This document shows, in pieces, positions 50,570 to 59,841 of a stretch of DNA of 64,000 bases. The stretch comes from Bacteroidales bacterium (GTDB lineage Bacteria > Bacteroidota > Bacteroidia > Bacteroidales > UBA932): assembly GCA_016286385.1 (NCBI GenBank), contig JAEESO010000004.1:1-64000 (forward strand). Direction: 5' to 3'. The translations under genes and the position numbers were made by a program. The notes below the pieces were generated by a model. The model made no database searches. It was not told the DNA's origin and worked only from the letters and a program-made list of their open reading frames with translations. Numbering within the stretch: position 1 is the first letter of the stretch; the number at the start of each line of letters is the position of its first letter.

Positions 50570-51018
50570 CAGCCGATGGTTACTATGTCTGCGCCTTCAA
50601 GGACGGAATCTCCCTTGGCTGCGTGGATGGCGGTGATGGTGCCGTCACACTCGGCAAGGATGTCGTTTTCCATCTTCATGGCCTCTATGACGGCTACTTT
50701 CTGGCCGCGGGTGACGGCCTGGCCTTCCTTCACGTTGATGCTGATGATGATGCCGGGAAGCGGGCTCTTGATGGTCTTTCCCGCGCCGGCAGGAGCTGCC
50801 TTGGGTGCAGCAGGGGCGGCAGCAGGAGACACCTCCGCCGGAGCCGAAGGCGTCTTTGTCATTTCGACCGGAGCCGAAGGCGCAGCGGAGAAATCTCCTT
50901 CCGATAACTCCACCTGATAATCGGCCCCATTAACGTTCACCGTAAGGCTGCGGCCGCTGGCCTCTCCTATTTTGACGGCGTAATCTTTTCCGTTAATCTT
51001 GAATTTATATTCTTTCAT
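50569..51018 (-). CDS. Biotin carboxyl carrier subunit
   Basis: 149 residues. The C-terminal biotinyl domain has LPGIIISINVKEGQAVTRGQ and the biotinylated Lys in VIEAMKMEND (about residue 113). The N-terminal part (KINGKDYAVKIGEASGRSLT) precedes an Ala/Pro linker. Part of the linker, residues ~41-54, is encoded by a 40-bp palindromic repeat (DFSAAPSAPVEMTK), so the linker has been lengthened by an intergenic-type repeat. It shuttles CO2 from the carboxyltransferase to the membrane subunit. It lies 2 nt after the OadG-like gene. Confidence 0.93.
   Translation of the reverse strand: MKEYKFKINGKDYAVKIGEASGRSLTVNVNGADYQVELSEGDFSAAPSAPVEMTKTPSAPAEVSPAAAPAAPKAAPAGAGKTIKSPLPGIIISINVKEGQAVTRGQKVAVIEAMKMENDILAECDGTITAIHAAKGDSVLEGADIVTIG
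50858..50897. repeat. 40-bp palindromic repeat inside the biotin carrier linker
   Basis: GTCATTTCGACCGGAGCCGA and its continuation to GGAGAAATCTC has ATTTC/GAAAT ends. From memory it resembles an intergenic repeat common in Bacteroidota genomes. Here it is in frame within a flexible Pro/Ala linker. Confidence 0.6.
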
Positions 51019-51020
51019 AT

Positions 51021-51467
51021 CTATCTTGGTAATTTTCTAAAAGTGAGTTCCTTACTATTCCAGGCCGAATCCTTTCTGATGATGGTGACAATACCGGGCT
51101 CAATGTCATGGACAGTGTCGGAGAGATAAAGGTGCACGGCAGCGGCTATTGCTGCGTAGGTGTCACCGCCCTTTTCCATGTCAAGGGCCATGGCTATTGC
51201 CGCAGCAATCTCATTGGATTCCTCATTTGAGGAGCCGGGAATGACTGCACGGGTAAGGCGTTTTCCTGCGCGTGCGGCCTTTTTTGCATCGGCCTTAAGT
51301 TCTCCGGAGAAAACCCTTCCGGAGAGGCTGTACAGGCCGTACAGTATGATGAGGGCAATGAATACCACGCCCACGCTTATTATGGTGAGAGTCCAGCCGT
51401 GGGGGTCTGTGGCGGCCATTCGGTCTGCGCCCGCAGTGAGAACTATGTTACAGAGGCAGGTTGTCAT
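51021..51467 (-). CDS. OadG-like gamma/delta subunit of the sodium-pumping decarboxylase
   Basis: 148 residues from the ORF start, which overlaps mmdA by 20 nt; an ATG at 51419 would give 132 residues. One TM helix ([20 protein letters not shown]) is followed by a charged cytoplasmic tail with [20 protein letters not shown] and [17 protein letters not shown]-like end, the pattern of OadG proteins in Bacteroidota. It anchors the soluble carboxyltransferase and carrier to the beta subunit. Confidence 0.88.
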   Translation of the reverse strand: MTTCLCNIVLTAGADRMAATDPHGWTLTIISVGVVFIALIILYGLYSLSGRVFSGELKADAKKAARAGKRLTRAVIPGSSNEESNEIAAAIAMALDMEKGGDTYAAIAAAVHLYLSDTVHDIEPGIVTIIRKDSAWNSKELTFRKLPR

Positions 51468-53004
51468 GTTTCTTTGCGGGGATTTCCTGACGTTTGGTTG
51501 AAAGCTGCTCCAGGGCGCGGATTACGCGGAAGCGGGTGTTGCGGGGCTCTATCACGTCATCAATATAGCCCTTCTGGGCGGCCTGATAGGGATTTGAGAA
51601 GAGGTCTTCGTACTCTTTCTTCTTTTCCTCGAATATGGCCTTGGCGTTTTCGGGGTCTGCCTTGATTTCCTTGGCGTAGAGGACGTTCACTGCGCCGTCG
51701 GCACCCATGACTGCAATCTGGGCGCTGGGCCAGGCGTAGTTGATGTCTCCGCGAAGCTGCTTGCAGCTCATCACAATATGGGCACCGCCGTAGCCTTTAC
51801 GGAGGGTGACGGTGACCTTGGGAACCGTGGCCTCACCGTAGGCGTAGAGGAGCTTTGCGCCGTTTGTGATGATGGCGCCGTACTCCTGCTGGGTGCCGGG
51901 AAGGAAGCCGGGAACGTCTACAAGGGTGACAAGAGGGATGTTGAAGGCGTCGCAGAAGCGGACAAAGCGTGCGGCCTTTCGGCTGGCATTGATATCAAGT
52001 ACGCCTGCAAGTACCTTGGGCTGGTTGGCTACAATGCCTACGCTGCGGCCGTTAAAGCGTGCAAAGCCCACTATGATGTTCTTTGCAAAGTCCTTATGGA
52101 TCTCAAGGAACTTTCCATTGTCCACTATGCTCTCTATGACACCGTACATGTCGTAGGCCTTGTTGGGGTTGTCCGGCACAATGGAGTTGAGGGAGTCGTC
52201 CACCCTGTTAAGGGGATCTGATGTTTCCTTGAAGGGGGCGCACTCCATATTGTTCTGGGGGATGTAGCCAAGGAGTTCCTTGATGGTAGCAATTGCTTCC
52301 TTCTCATCCTCTGCGGCAAAATGTGCTACGCCGCTCTTGGTGGCATGAACGGATGCGCCGCCAAGCTGCTCCTGGTCCACAACCTCACCGGTGACGCTCT
52401 TTACAACGGCCGGGCCGGTAAGGAACATATAGGAGGTGTTCTTGACCATGAGGGTAAAGTCCGTGAGGGCGGGGGAGTAAACCGCACCGCCTGCGCAGGG
52501 ACCCATGATGCAGCTTATCTGGGGAACAACGCCGCTTGCTAGGATGTTGCGCTCGAAGATCTCTCCGTAGCCTGCAAGGGCGTCTATGCCTTCCTGGATA
52601 CGTGCGCCACCGGAATCATTGAGGCCGATGCACGGCGCTCCGGCCCTGAGGGCCATATCCTGGACCTTGCAGATCTTCTCACTCATGGTTTTGGAGAGGG
52701 AACCGCCGCTTACTGTGAAATCCTGGGCGAAGACGTAGACTAACCGGCCGTTAATGGTGCCGCAGCCTGTCACAACGCCGTCTCCGTCAGGGTGGGAAGC
52801 GTCCATCCCGAAGTTTGTGCAGCGGTGCTGGACAAACATGTCAAACTCCTCAAAGCTGCCGGGATCCAGAAGGAGGTCCAGGCGCTCCCGGGCAGTGAGT
52901 TTACCCTTTGCGTGCTGAGCCTCAATCCTTTTCTCACCACCGCCAAGGCGTGCCTTTGCGCGGCGCTGAACCAGTTTTTCTATATTATCTGACTGTATAC
53001 TCAT
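51448..53004 (-). CDS. mmdA: Methylmalonyl-CoA decarboxylase alpha subunit (carboxyltransferase)
   Basis: 518 residues, the two crotonase-like halves of biotin-dependent carboxyltransferases. The first half has [20 protein letters not shown] and [20 protein letters not shown]; the second has [20 protein letters not shown] and [20 protein letters not shown]. It best matches propionyl-CoA carboxylase/methylmalonyl-CoA decarboxylase alpha chains. With the carrier and mmdB it removes CO2 from methylmalonyl-CoA and drives Na+ export, the last step of the succinate-to-propionate route. It heads the 12-gene run and has a good promoter. Confidence 0.95.
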   Translation of the reverse strand: MSIQSDNIEKLVQRRAKARLGGGEKRIEAQHAKGKLTARERLDLLLDPGSFEEFDMFVQHRCTNFGMDASHPDGDGVVTGCGTINGRLVYVFAQDFTVSGGSLSKTMSEKICKVQDMALRAGAPCIGLNDSGGARIQEGIDALAGYGEIFERNILASGVVPQISCIMGPCAGGAVYSPALTDFTLMVKNTSYMFLTGPAVVKSVTGEVVDQEQLGGASVHATKSGVAHFAAEDEKEAIATIKELLGYIPQNNMECAPFKETSDPLNRVDDSLNSIVPDNPNKAYDMYGVIESIVDNGKFLEIHKDFAKNIIVGFARFNGRSVGIVANQPKVLAGVLDINASRKAARFVRFCDAFNIPLVTLVDVPGFLPGTQQEYGAIITNGAKLLYAYGEATVPKVTVTLRKGYGGAHIVMSCKQLRGDINYAWPSAQIAVMGADGAVNVLYAKEIKADPENAKAIFEEKKKEYEDLFSNPYQAAQKGYIDDVIEPRNTRFRVIRALEQLSTKRQEIPAKKHDNLPL

Positions 53005-53036
53005 TATAATTGATATATATTCTCTTTAATAACCCA

Positions 53037-53068
53037 CAAATATACTACTTTTGCAGGGCTTATGCAAA
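53037..53068 (-). promoter_or_regulatory. Promoter of the mmdA-V-ATPase gene run
   Basis: On the minus strand TTTG (53068-53065), 20 nt, TATATTTG (53044-53037), 33 nt before the mmdA start. It is the only strong promoter I see for the twelve collinear genes. Confidence 0.75.
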
Positions 53069-53107
53069 TTTGTGTATCCTGGCGCATAACTGCCTGCCTC
53101 TCAGCTA

Positions 53108-53144
53108 TATATACAAAATCGGGTACACCTGCAGGTGCACCCGA
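53108..53144 (-). terminator. Terminator of the GH3 gene
   Basis: TCGGGT-g-CACCTGCAGGTG-t-ACCCGA is an almost perfect palindrome; on the minus strand it is followed by TTTTGTATATAT. It begins 26 nt after the stop of the GH3 gene. Confidence 0.75.
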
Positions 53145-53169
53145 GGATTCGTATTTGACTGAGTGTCTG

Positions 53170-55491
53170 TTACTTCTGAGGCAGGCAGGCTTCGTGGGCG
53201 GGCCAGGACTGGGCCTTGGTCAGTTTGAAGGCCGCTGTTGCGCGGATATCGGCCACGGAAGCGCCGAAGGAGGCCTTGTAGGCACCTGCTGCGGTTTCCC
53301 ATGCGCTTGTGGAAGGGTTGAAGGAAGCCAGGGTGTAAGGGGTGATTGTCATGGTTAGGGTCTGGCTCTCACCGGGCTGGAGTTCCTTTGTCTTGGCGAA
53401 TGCCTTGAGCTCACAGGCGGGTTTTTCAAGACCGCCGGCGGGAGCGCTCACATAAAGCTGGACGGCTTCCTTGCCGGCCACCTTACCTGTGTTCTTCACG
53501 ATTATGGTGGCAGTCACGGTTCCGTCCTTTGCCACCTTCACGGAAGGCTTGCCGTACTCGAAGGAAGTATAGCTAAGGCCATAGCCGAAGGGATAGGAAA
53601 CACCCTTCCCGGCAGTGGTGAAGTAGCGGTAGCCTACATTCAGGCCCTCGGCGTAATCCGTATAGTCAACGTTCTTCCTGGGCTGCCGTGCCATCTGGGC
53701 CGATGAAGCGAACGGGTTGAAGGAGGGTTCGCTCTTTACGTTTGCAGGGAAGTTGGAGGATGAGGGGATGTCATAGTATGCCATGGGGAAAGTCATGGGG
53801 AGCTTTCCGGAAGGATTTGCAGCGCCGGAAAGGACATCGGCCACGGCATAGCCGCCTTCCTGACCGGGAGTCCAGGCAAGGAGGATGGCATCCGGGATGT
53901 GCTTCCAGGAGGCTGTTTCAATGACACCGCCGATATTCAGGACCACAATCAGCTTCTTGCCTGCTGCGTGATAGGTGTCGGCAAGGTTCTGGAGGAGATC
54001 GCGCTCCAGGGCGGTGAGGTTCCAGTCTCCGTTGGCGGCCTTCCTGTCGTCTCCTTCACCGGCGTTGCGGCTGATGGTGAGGATGGCGATGTCTGAGGCT
54101 GCTTCCTTCTTTTCAATGAATGAGCGGGAAACGTTCATCTCCGGGACTACGGGGTCTCCAAGGAGGATTCCCCAGTTGCTGGAAGCGTTGTTGCCGGCCT
54201 CAGTCTTTGAAAGGGTGATGTACTGACCGTACCATTTTTCAATGTCGGGATCCACCTCATAGCCATTTACGCGGAGGCCTTGGGCAATACTGCGTACATA
54301 AGCCTTGTTCACGTTGCCGGAACCGGTACCGCCGGCTATGAAATCATATGAGCCGATGCCGTAGAGGGCGACTTTCTTCACGTCCTGAAGCGGCAGGACG
54401 CCGTTATTCTCCAGGAGCACGAGGCCTTCGGGGGTGGCGGCGCGCACAAGCTTTGCGTGAGCGGCAAGGTCGGGCTTGTTGCTGAACTTGTATCCGGCAA
54501 AGCGGGGAGTGCGAACAATATACCTGAGCATATTGCGTACGTTGCGGTCAAGGTCGGATTCGCTGAGGGAACCATCCTTGACGGCGGCGATGATGCGCTG
54601 GATTTCCTGGTCCATACCTGGTTCCATAAGGTCATTCCCGGCGTGTACGGCGGCTACGGTGCCTTCCTTGAAGCCCCAGTCGGTCATTACGATGCCGTTG
54701 AATCCCCATTCGTCGCGGAGGATGGTTGTGAGGAGGTCATAGCTCTGCTGGGTGAAAACGCCGTTGAGGCGGTTGTATGAGGACATTACAGTCCAGGGGT
54801 CACTCTCTTTCACGGCAATCTCAAAGCCTTTGAGGTAGAGTTCACGGAGCGTACGGACATCCACGCGGGAGTCGTTGTTCATACGGTTCACCTCCTGGTC
54901 ATTGGCGGCGAAATGCTTGATGGATACGCCCACGCCGTTGCTCTGGATGCCGCGGACATATGCCGCCGCCATCTTTCCGGTAAGGAGCGGATCCTCGGAG
55001 AAATACTCGAAGTTGCGGCCGCAGAGGGGATTGCGGTGAAGGTTAAGGCCGGGAGCCAGGAGGACATCGGCGCCATATTCCTTGACCTCTTCACCCATTG
55101 CGGTGGTGAGCTCCTGGACAAGGTCCGTGTTCCATGTAGATGCCAGCACCGTGCCCACAGGGAAACCGGTGCAGTAGAAGGTCTGGCTGGTTCCGGGGCG
55201 GGTGGGATTGATGCGGAGACCGGCAGGGCCGTCAGCCAGCACCGTGGTGGTGATTCCAAGGCGCGGGATGGCACGGGTTGTACCGGCGGCGCCGGAAACA
55301 AGGGTTTCATTGGAAGCCGTAAGTGAACCGGCTGTCATCGAGCCCCAGCCGCCGCCCACTACCAGGGTGGCTTTCTCTTCAAGGGTCATGGCCTTAAGGA
55401 CGTCTTCAATGTTGTCCTTGTTCAGCCTGGGCTGTGCAAAAAGGGAGAGTGTGCAGAGAACGGCTGCACCCGTGAGGAAGATTTTTCTCAT
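53170..55491 (-). CDS. bglX: Periplasmic GH3 beta-glucosidase-like glycosidase
   Basis: 773 residues with a signal peptide (KIFLTGAAVLCTLSLFAQ). The GH3 (alpha/beta)8 domain has AGLRINPTRPGTSQ, VSIKHFAANDQEVNRMNND and the nucleophile Asp in GIVMTDWGFKEG (about residue 267). The alpha/beta sandwich follows, then the C-terminal fibronectin-III-like domain (EAVQLYVSAPAGG, GESQTLTMTITPYTLASF). This is the plan of BglX-type enzymes. Activity may be on beta-glucosides or beta-xylosides. It sits behind the hybrid two-component regulator on the same strand and belongs to the utilisation locus. Confidence 0.92.
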   Translation of the reverse strand: MRKIFLTGAAVLCTLSLFAQPRLNKDNIEDVLKAMTLEEKATLVVGGGWGSMTAGSLTASNETLVSGAAGTTRAIPRLGITTTVLADGPAGLRINPTRPGTSQTFYCTGFPVGTVLASTWNTDLVQELTTAMGEEVKEYGADVLLAPGLNLHRNPLCGRNFEYFSEDPLLTGKMAAAYVRGIQSNGVGVSIKHFAANDQEVNRMNNDSRVDVRTLRELYLKGFEIAVKESDPWTVMSSYNRLNGVFTQQSYDLLTTILRDEWGFNGIVMTDWGFKEGTVAAVHAGNDLMEPGMDQEIQRIIAAVKDGSLSESDLDRNVRNMLRYIVRTPRFAGYKFSNKPDLAAHAKLVRAATPEGLVLLENNGVLPLQDVKKVALYGIGSYDFIAGGTGSGNVNKAYVRSIAQGLRVNGYEVDPDIEKWYGQYITLSKTEAGNNASSNWGILLGDPVVPEMNVSRSFIEKKEAASDIAILTISRNAGEGDDRKAANGDWNLTALERDLLQNLADTYHAAGKKLIVVLNIGGVIETASWKHIPDAILLAWTPGQEGGYAVADVLSGAANPSGKLPMTFPMAYYDIPSSSNFPANVKSEPSFNPFASSAQMARQPRKNVDYTDYAEGLNVGYRYFTTAGKGVSYPFGYGLSYTSFEYGKPSVKVAKDGTVTATIIVKNTGKVAGKEAVQLYVSAPAGGLEKPACELKAFAKTKELQPGESQTLTMTITPYTLASFNPSTSAWETAAGAYKASFGASVADIRATAAFKLTKAQSWPAHEACLPQK

Positions 55492-55550
55492 ATTTGTGTT
55501 ATTGTATGGTTTTTCCAGTGACGAATATAGTCTCTTTTTTCATACGCGCA

Positions 55551-55582
55551 AAGCGTGGCGCCCAAGATTGAACGCCACGCTT
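55551..55582 (-). terminator. Hairpin after the hybrid two-component gene
   Basis: AAGCGTGGCG pairs with CGCCACGCTT around a 12-nt loop, 21 nt beyond the regulator stop. No U-run directly follows, so termination may be partial. Confidence 0.6.
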
Positions 55583-55603
55583 AACATTTAAACAAACAGA
55601 CAA

Positions 55604-58600
55604 CTACCCGCCGTATTCTGAAGGGGGGACGCCGAACTGTTTCTTGAAGGAGGTGGAGAAGTGGGAGAGGGTGTTGAACCCCGTCATGTAGGCAATCTCA
55701 CTCATGTTGAATTTGCCCTCCTTCAGGAGATCGGCGGCGCGGTTCAGTTTGTAGCGCTTGAAGAACACGGACGGATTCTCGCCGGTAAGGCCCTTCACCT
55801 TGTAGTAGAACTTGGTGCGGGAAATCTTCATCATCTCCGTGATGCGGGTGATGTCAATGTCCGTGTTGGCAAGTTCCTTTTCCATAAGTTCATAAAGTTC
55901 CTTCATGAAGGCGGAGTCGCGGGGTGAAAGCGCCTCAGGGGCAATGTCTTCGGTGGTAGTGACTGAGCCAAGCTGGCGGTGCAGCTTTTCCCTGTTCTCC
56001 AGGAGGGATTTCACCAGGGCCGTAAGGTAGGCGGGCTGGAAGGGCTTGGTCACGTATGCATCGGCCCCCTTGTCCAGGCCCTGTACCTGGCTTTCCACGG
56101 CCACCTTGGCGGTGACAAGGATGACGGGGATGTGGCTCAGCTGGATATTGCCCTTGACTGCCTCGCAAAGGGCGTATCCGTCCATTCCGGGCATCACGAC
56201 GTCTGAAATGACAAGGTCCGGGGAATTCTCTTCCATTCCCTTAAGGGCCGATGCCGCATCAAAGTACAGGGATACCTTATACTGCGGTTTAAGCAGGATC
56301 TTAAGGTAGTTGGCGATGTCTATGTCGTCGTCCACGACGGCAATGTGGCGCTTGGCCCCATCTTCGTCGGGGGTGCTTTCCTGTGGCTGGGACTGCTGTG
56401 CCGATATGAGCAGCTGGGGCTTCTGGTCCGTGCGTTCTTCCTCAGGGTAGGAAGAGGCGCTAACGGGCAGGATAAGGCAGAATTCGGCTCCTCCTCCCTC
56501 AAGGTTCCAGGCCTTGATGTATCCGTGGTGCAGGTTGCACAGGGCGCGCGCATAGTACAGGCCGATACCGGATCCCTGCAGTTTATGGCTGGTGGACGAC
56601 TGGTAGAAACGCTCGAATATCTTCTCCAGATCATCCTCAGCTATGCCCGGGCCGTTGTCAGATACGCTGATTGAGGCGTACTGGCCGTCGGTGTCTTTCT
56701 CGGTGAGGGGGAAGCGGGCGGCGGCATCGCCCCTTGGAATTACGTCGAATCCAAGCGTTACCCTGCCTCCAGAGGGGGTGAACTTAAGTGCGTTTGAAAG
56801 GAGGTTCATGACCACTTTCTGCACTTTATCCGCATCTACCCACATGGTGAAAGGGTCTTCCAGGCCGTATGTGGCAAGTTCTATTCCCTTGGAACTGGCG
56901 TTGTAGCGGAACAGCTCAGCTATGTCACGGAGCGGTTTCACTACATCCATCTTGGCAACCTTCATCTGGAGCTTGCTGTTGCCTATGCGGTTGAAGTCCA
57001 GAAGCTGATTCACAAGGGAAAGCATCCAGGTGGCGTTGCGGTTTATGATGTCCACCAGCTGGCGGTCCTGCCCCTTCACGCCCTCCGACACGCTGAGCTG
57101 CTGCGCGGGCCCCGCTATCATGGTGAGGGGGGTGCGGAATTCATGGGCCACATTGGAAAAATAGTTCATCTGGATCTTGTTCAGGGCCTTTTCCGCTTTC
57201 TCCGCCTCTTCTGCCTTCTCCCTTTCACGGCGCACCTCACGGATGCGTCTGGCGGCCTCCTTGCGCACGCGGCGCACGTGGCGGTAGAAGGTGTATATCA
57301 TAGCCAGCAACAGTAATCCCGCCAGGGAAAACAGAAGTATAGCCCACCAGGAGCGGTGCCAGGGCGGGAGAACGTGTATCCGGAGGGATTCTTCGGTTTC
57401 CGTTACTGAATGACTGCCGTTTGCTATACGTACGCGGAGGGTGTATTTCCCGGGAGGAAGGTTTGCGAAATAAGCGTCGTGGCGGGTGCCGATCTTCACC
57501 CAGTCCCTGTCAAATCCTTCCAGTTTGTAGGCATAGCGGATCTGCTCATACTCGCTGTAGTCAAGAGCCGCAAAACTAATCCCGAATCCGTTCTGGTTGT
57601 GTCTTATGGTGACTGTGGGTTTCTCGCTCAGGAGTTTGTCTATGGGGCCGTTTTTCGTCGGAGCGACAATATGGCCGTGGACGGTGAGGTATTCAAAGAC
57701 AAGTGGCACGGTACGTTTGCCTCCAAGGTCAAGGGGGTTGAACCAGGTGATGCCGTGAGTGCCGCCGAACACCAGGGTTCCGTCAGGCAGGATGCATGAG
57801 GCGCGGTCATTGAACTGGTCTCCGCCAATTCCATCGGCCTCATAATAGTGTACGAATGAACCCACCGTGCGGTCATATTTGCCAAGGCCGGCCATGGTTG
57901 CCACCCATATATTGCCCTGTCTGTCTTCCTGGATGGAACAGATGTCCTGGCAGGGGGTGCCCGGAATGGGGCGTTTGTGTCCGCTTTCGTTTTCGCTTAG
58001 TAAGAGGCCGTTACCGTATGTCCCAATCCAGATATCATTTTTGCTGTCTTTGAAAAGGACGTTGGGAATAACAATGGACCGTTTCAGGCAGGCGGCCTTT
58101 TCCTCCGGGGTGATAGGCGCCAGACGGCACTCGTAGGAGTAAGTGTTTACGTGGACGGGAGTTGTGCCGAAGCAGGAGGCCACAAGGACGCCGGGTTCCT
58201 TGAGAACAAGGTCTGTGACAAACGTCCATCCTCCATTCTGGGCCACTGAAACCTCTCTGGTGGTTTTGTCCTTCTTGTCATAGCGCACAAGGCTGGGGGA
58301 GAATCCGCCTATCCAGATAGCGCCCCGGTCGTCTTCCAGGACAGTCAGGGGAGTTGCGGCGAATACCACATCCTTCCCGGTGAGATGCTTTCCGTCCCAT
58401 ACGCAGCGTATGATGCGGTTCTTCTCCATAAACACAAACCAGAGGTCCCCGTCAAGGTCTGAGTAGACTCTTGAAATACGGGTATAACCAACCTGGGCGT
58501 CCGGGATGAGGTGTGCGATGGGAACCTCGCGTAATTCCTTTGTCCCCATGTCATATCGGAAGAGGCCGTCCCTCTGGGTGCATATCCAAAGGCCGCCGTC

Positions 58601-59671
58601 TTTGTCCGTACTGAGGGCCGTGACGTTTTTCCCCTTCAGGGCCGATGTGAGGTATTTATTGCTACCGAACAGGCTTTTGTCGCTGTAGGAGACGTGGTAG
58701 CCGTGGTCTGTGGTTCCCATCCACAGATTGCCCCTTTTGTCCAGGAACAGGGACCTTATGTCCTCCTGGGGGATGTCGTAGGGGAAATCTGTGTCGGATT
58801 CAAAAGTTACGCGCCCACGCGTGGAAGAATAATGGAAGAAACCCTTCCCGATTACGTTCAGGAGAAGGGAATAATCGTTCAGGGGATAGAGAATGTCTAT
58901 GTCTCCGCTCATGAGGCGTTTTTCGGCCGATATTGCGGCGGGAAGAGGCTGCCAGGCAAGGTTCCTTGTGTCCAGGATACTCAGGCTGCCCATACCGGAA
59001 AGCCACAGCTGGTCCGTCCCAAATGTACAGATATGGTATGCCTGGTGGGGGATGGGCAGGGATTCAATGATGGCGAAACTCTCTGTGGAGTAGCAGTTGA
59101 GACGGAAGCCTCCTTCCGAAATTACCCAGAGCCGGCCGTCTGGCTGCAGGACCGCGGAAGGTGGTGCGCCGAAAGCGTTGACTTCCCTCACGACGGGACG
59201 GATAAGGTCATTCTCCCTGTCGTATTTGTATAGGGTATTTCCGCCGATGAAAAGGAGGAGTCCGGAACGGCTTTCCAGTATCTGGCTCATATTCTTGTTG
59301 TCTCCAAGAACCTTTATGCGCCTGAAACCTCCTTTGTCGGAATGTACGGCCACTCCGTAGAACGTGGTTATCCACAGCGAACCGTCCTGGGAGGCGTGAA
59401 CGGCATTTATCTGGTTGTCCGGGAGCCCCAGGGAATCCTCCGTGCAGAAGAACTGCTGGTACTCCATTCCGGTATATTTGTCCAGACCGCGGCCGGTGGC
59501 TATCCATATGTGGCCGTCCTTGTCCTGGGCGAATCCGTTCACCTTCTGGTTGGAAAGGCGTTCACTTACAACCATGCTGCCATCCTGGACGGAAGGCGTG
59601 AAGGACCCTTCATATCTTTTGCAGGCCAGGGAGGCCAGAAGCAAAAGTGCGGTTATCAGTTTAATTCTCAT
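55604..59671 (-). CDS. Hybrid two-component system regulator (HTCS)
   Basis: 1355 residues in one chain. Signal peptide (LITALLLLASLAC), then a long periplasmic double propeller of two-component-type repeats (GHIWIATGRGLDKY, GNLWMGTTDHGYHV, GNIWVATMAGLGKY), a Y_Y_Y domain (about 700-765), one TM helix (about 775-797), a HisKA with NVAHEFRTPLTMI (His about 843), a HATPase with DNGPGIAEDDLEKIFERFYQ, a receiver with DLVISDVVMPGMDGYAL (Asp about 1154), and an AraC-type HTH (ISRTKFYYKVKGLTGENPS, then FNTLSHFSTSFKKQFGVPPS). HTCS proteins bind oligosaccharides in the periplasm and switch on the adjacent utilisation locus. It is divergent from the esterase-susC genes. Confidence 0.96.
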   Translation of the reverse strand: MRIKLITALLLLASLACKRYEGSFTPSVQDGSMVVSERLSNQKVNGFAQDKDGHIWIATGRGLDKYTGMEYQQFFCTEDSLGLPDNQINAVHASQDGSLWITTFYGVAVHSDKGGFRRIKVLGDNKNMSQILESRSGLLLFIGGNTLYKYDRENDLIRPVVREVNAFGAPPSAVLQPDGRLWVISEGGFRLNCYSTESFAIIESLPIPHQAYHICTFGTDQLWLSGMGSLSILDTRNLAWQPLPAAISAEKRLMSGDIDILYPLNDYSLLLNVIGKGFFHYSSTRGRVTFESDTDFPYDIPQEDIRSLFLDKRGNLWMGTTDHGYHVSYSDKSLFGSNKYLTSALKGKNVTALSTDKDGGLWICTQRDGLFRYDMGTKELREVPIAHLIPDAQVGYTRISRVYSDLDGDLWFVFMEKNRIIRCVWDGKHLTGKDVVFAATPLTVLEDDRGAIWIGGFSPSLVRYDKKDKTTREVSVAQNGGWTFVTDLVLKEPGVLVASCFGTTPVHVNTYSYECRLAPITPEEKAACLKRSIVIPNVLFKDSKNDIWIGTYGNGLLLSENESGHKRPIPGTPCQDICSIQEDRQGNIWVATMAGLGKYDRTVGSFVHYYEADGIGGDQFNDRASCILPDGTLVFGGTHGITWFNPLDLGGKRTVPLVFEYLTVHGHIVAPTKNGPIDKLLSEKPTVTIRHNQNGFGISFAALDYSEYEQIRYAYKLEGFDRDWVKIGTRHDAYFANLPPGKYTLRVRIANGSHSVTETEESLRIHVLPPWHRSWWAILLFSLAGLLLLAMIYTFYRHVRRVRKEAARRIREVRREREKAEEAEKAEKALNKIQMNYFSNVAHEFRTPLTMIAGPAQQLSVSEGVKGQDRQLVDIINRNATWMLSLVNQLLDFNRIGNSKLQMKVAKMDVVKPLRDIAELFRYNASSKGIELATYGLEDPFTMWVDADKVQKVVMNLLSNALKFTPSGGRVTLGFDVIPRGDAAARFPLTEKDTDGQYASISVSDNGPGIAEDDLEKIFERFYQSSTSHKLQGSGIGLYYARALCNLHHGYIKAWNLEGGGAEFCLILPVSASSYPEEERTDQKPQLLISAQQSQPQESTPDEDGAKRHIAVVDDDIDIANYLKILLKPQYKVSLYFDAASALKGMEENSPDLVISDVVMPGMDGYALCEAVKGNIQLSHIPVILVTAKVAVESQVQGLDKGADAYVTKPFQPAYLTALVKSLLENREKLHRQLGSVTTTEDIAPEALSPRDSAFMKELYELMEKELANTDIDITRITEMMKISRTKFYYKVKGLTGENPSVFFKRYKLNRAADLLKEGKFNMSEIAYMTGFNTLSHFSTSFKKQFGVPPSEYGG

Positions 59672-59675
59672 ATGA

Positions 59676-59683
59676 CAAATATA
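59676..59683 (-). promoter_or_regulatory. Promoter -7 box of the HTCS gene
   Basis: On the minus strand TATATTTG lies 4 nt upstream of the HTCS start, implying a very short leader. No strong -33 element. Confidence 0.4.
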
Positions 59684-59710
59684 GACAAGAAAACGTGATT
59701 ATCGGCATAT

Positions 59711-59742
59711 TTTGAACAAATAGAAAGACATTTGAACAAATA
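59711..59742 (+). promoter_or_regulatory. Two direct repeats, candidate HTCS binding site
   Basis: TTTGAACAAATA occurs at 59711-59722 and 59731-59742, exactly 20 bp apart start to start (two helical turns), in the gap between the HTCS gene and the esterase-susC genes. A tandem site for an AraC-type dimer is the natural reading, but it is not proven. Confidence 0.55.
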
Positions 59743-59841
59743 AAAATTTTAAATAAAACGCTAATGAAAGCATTTGACAATGGTAAAAAGAGTTTGGGCG
59801 GCATAATCCCCAACTTTGCACCAGTAAAAACCGCATTTGTT

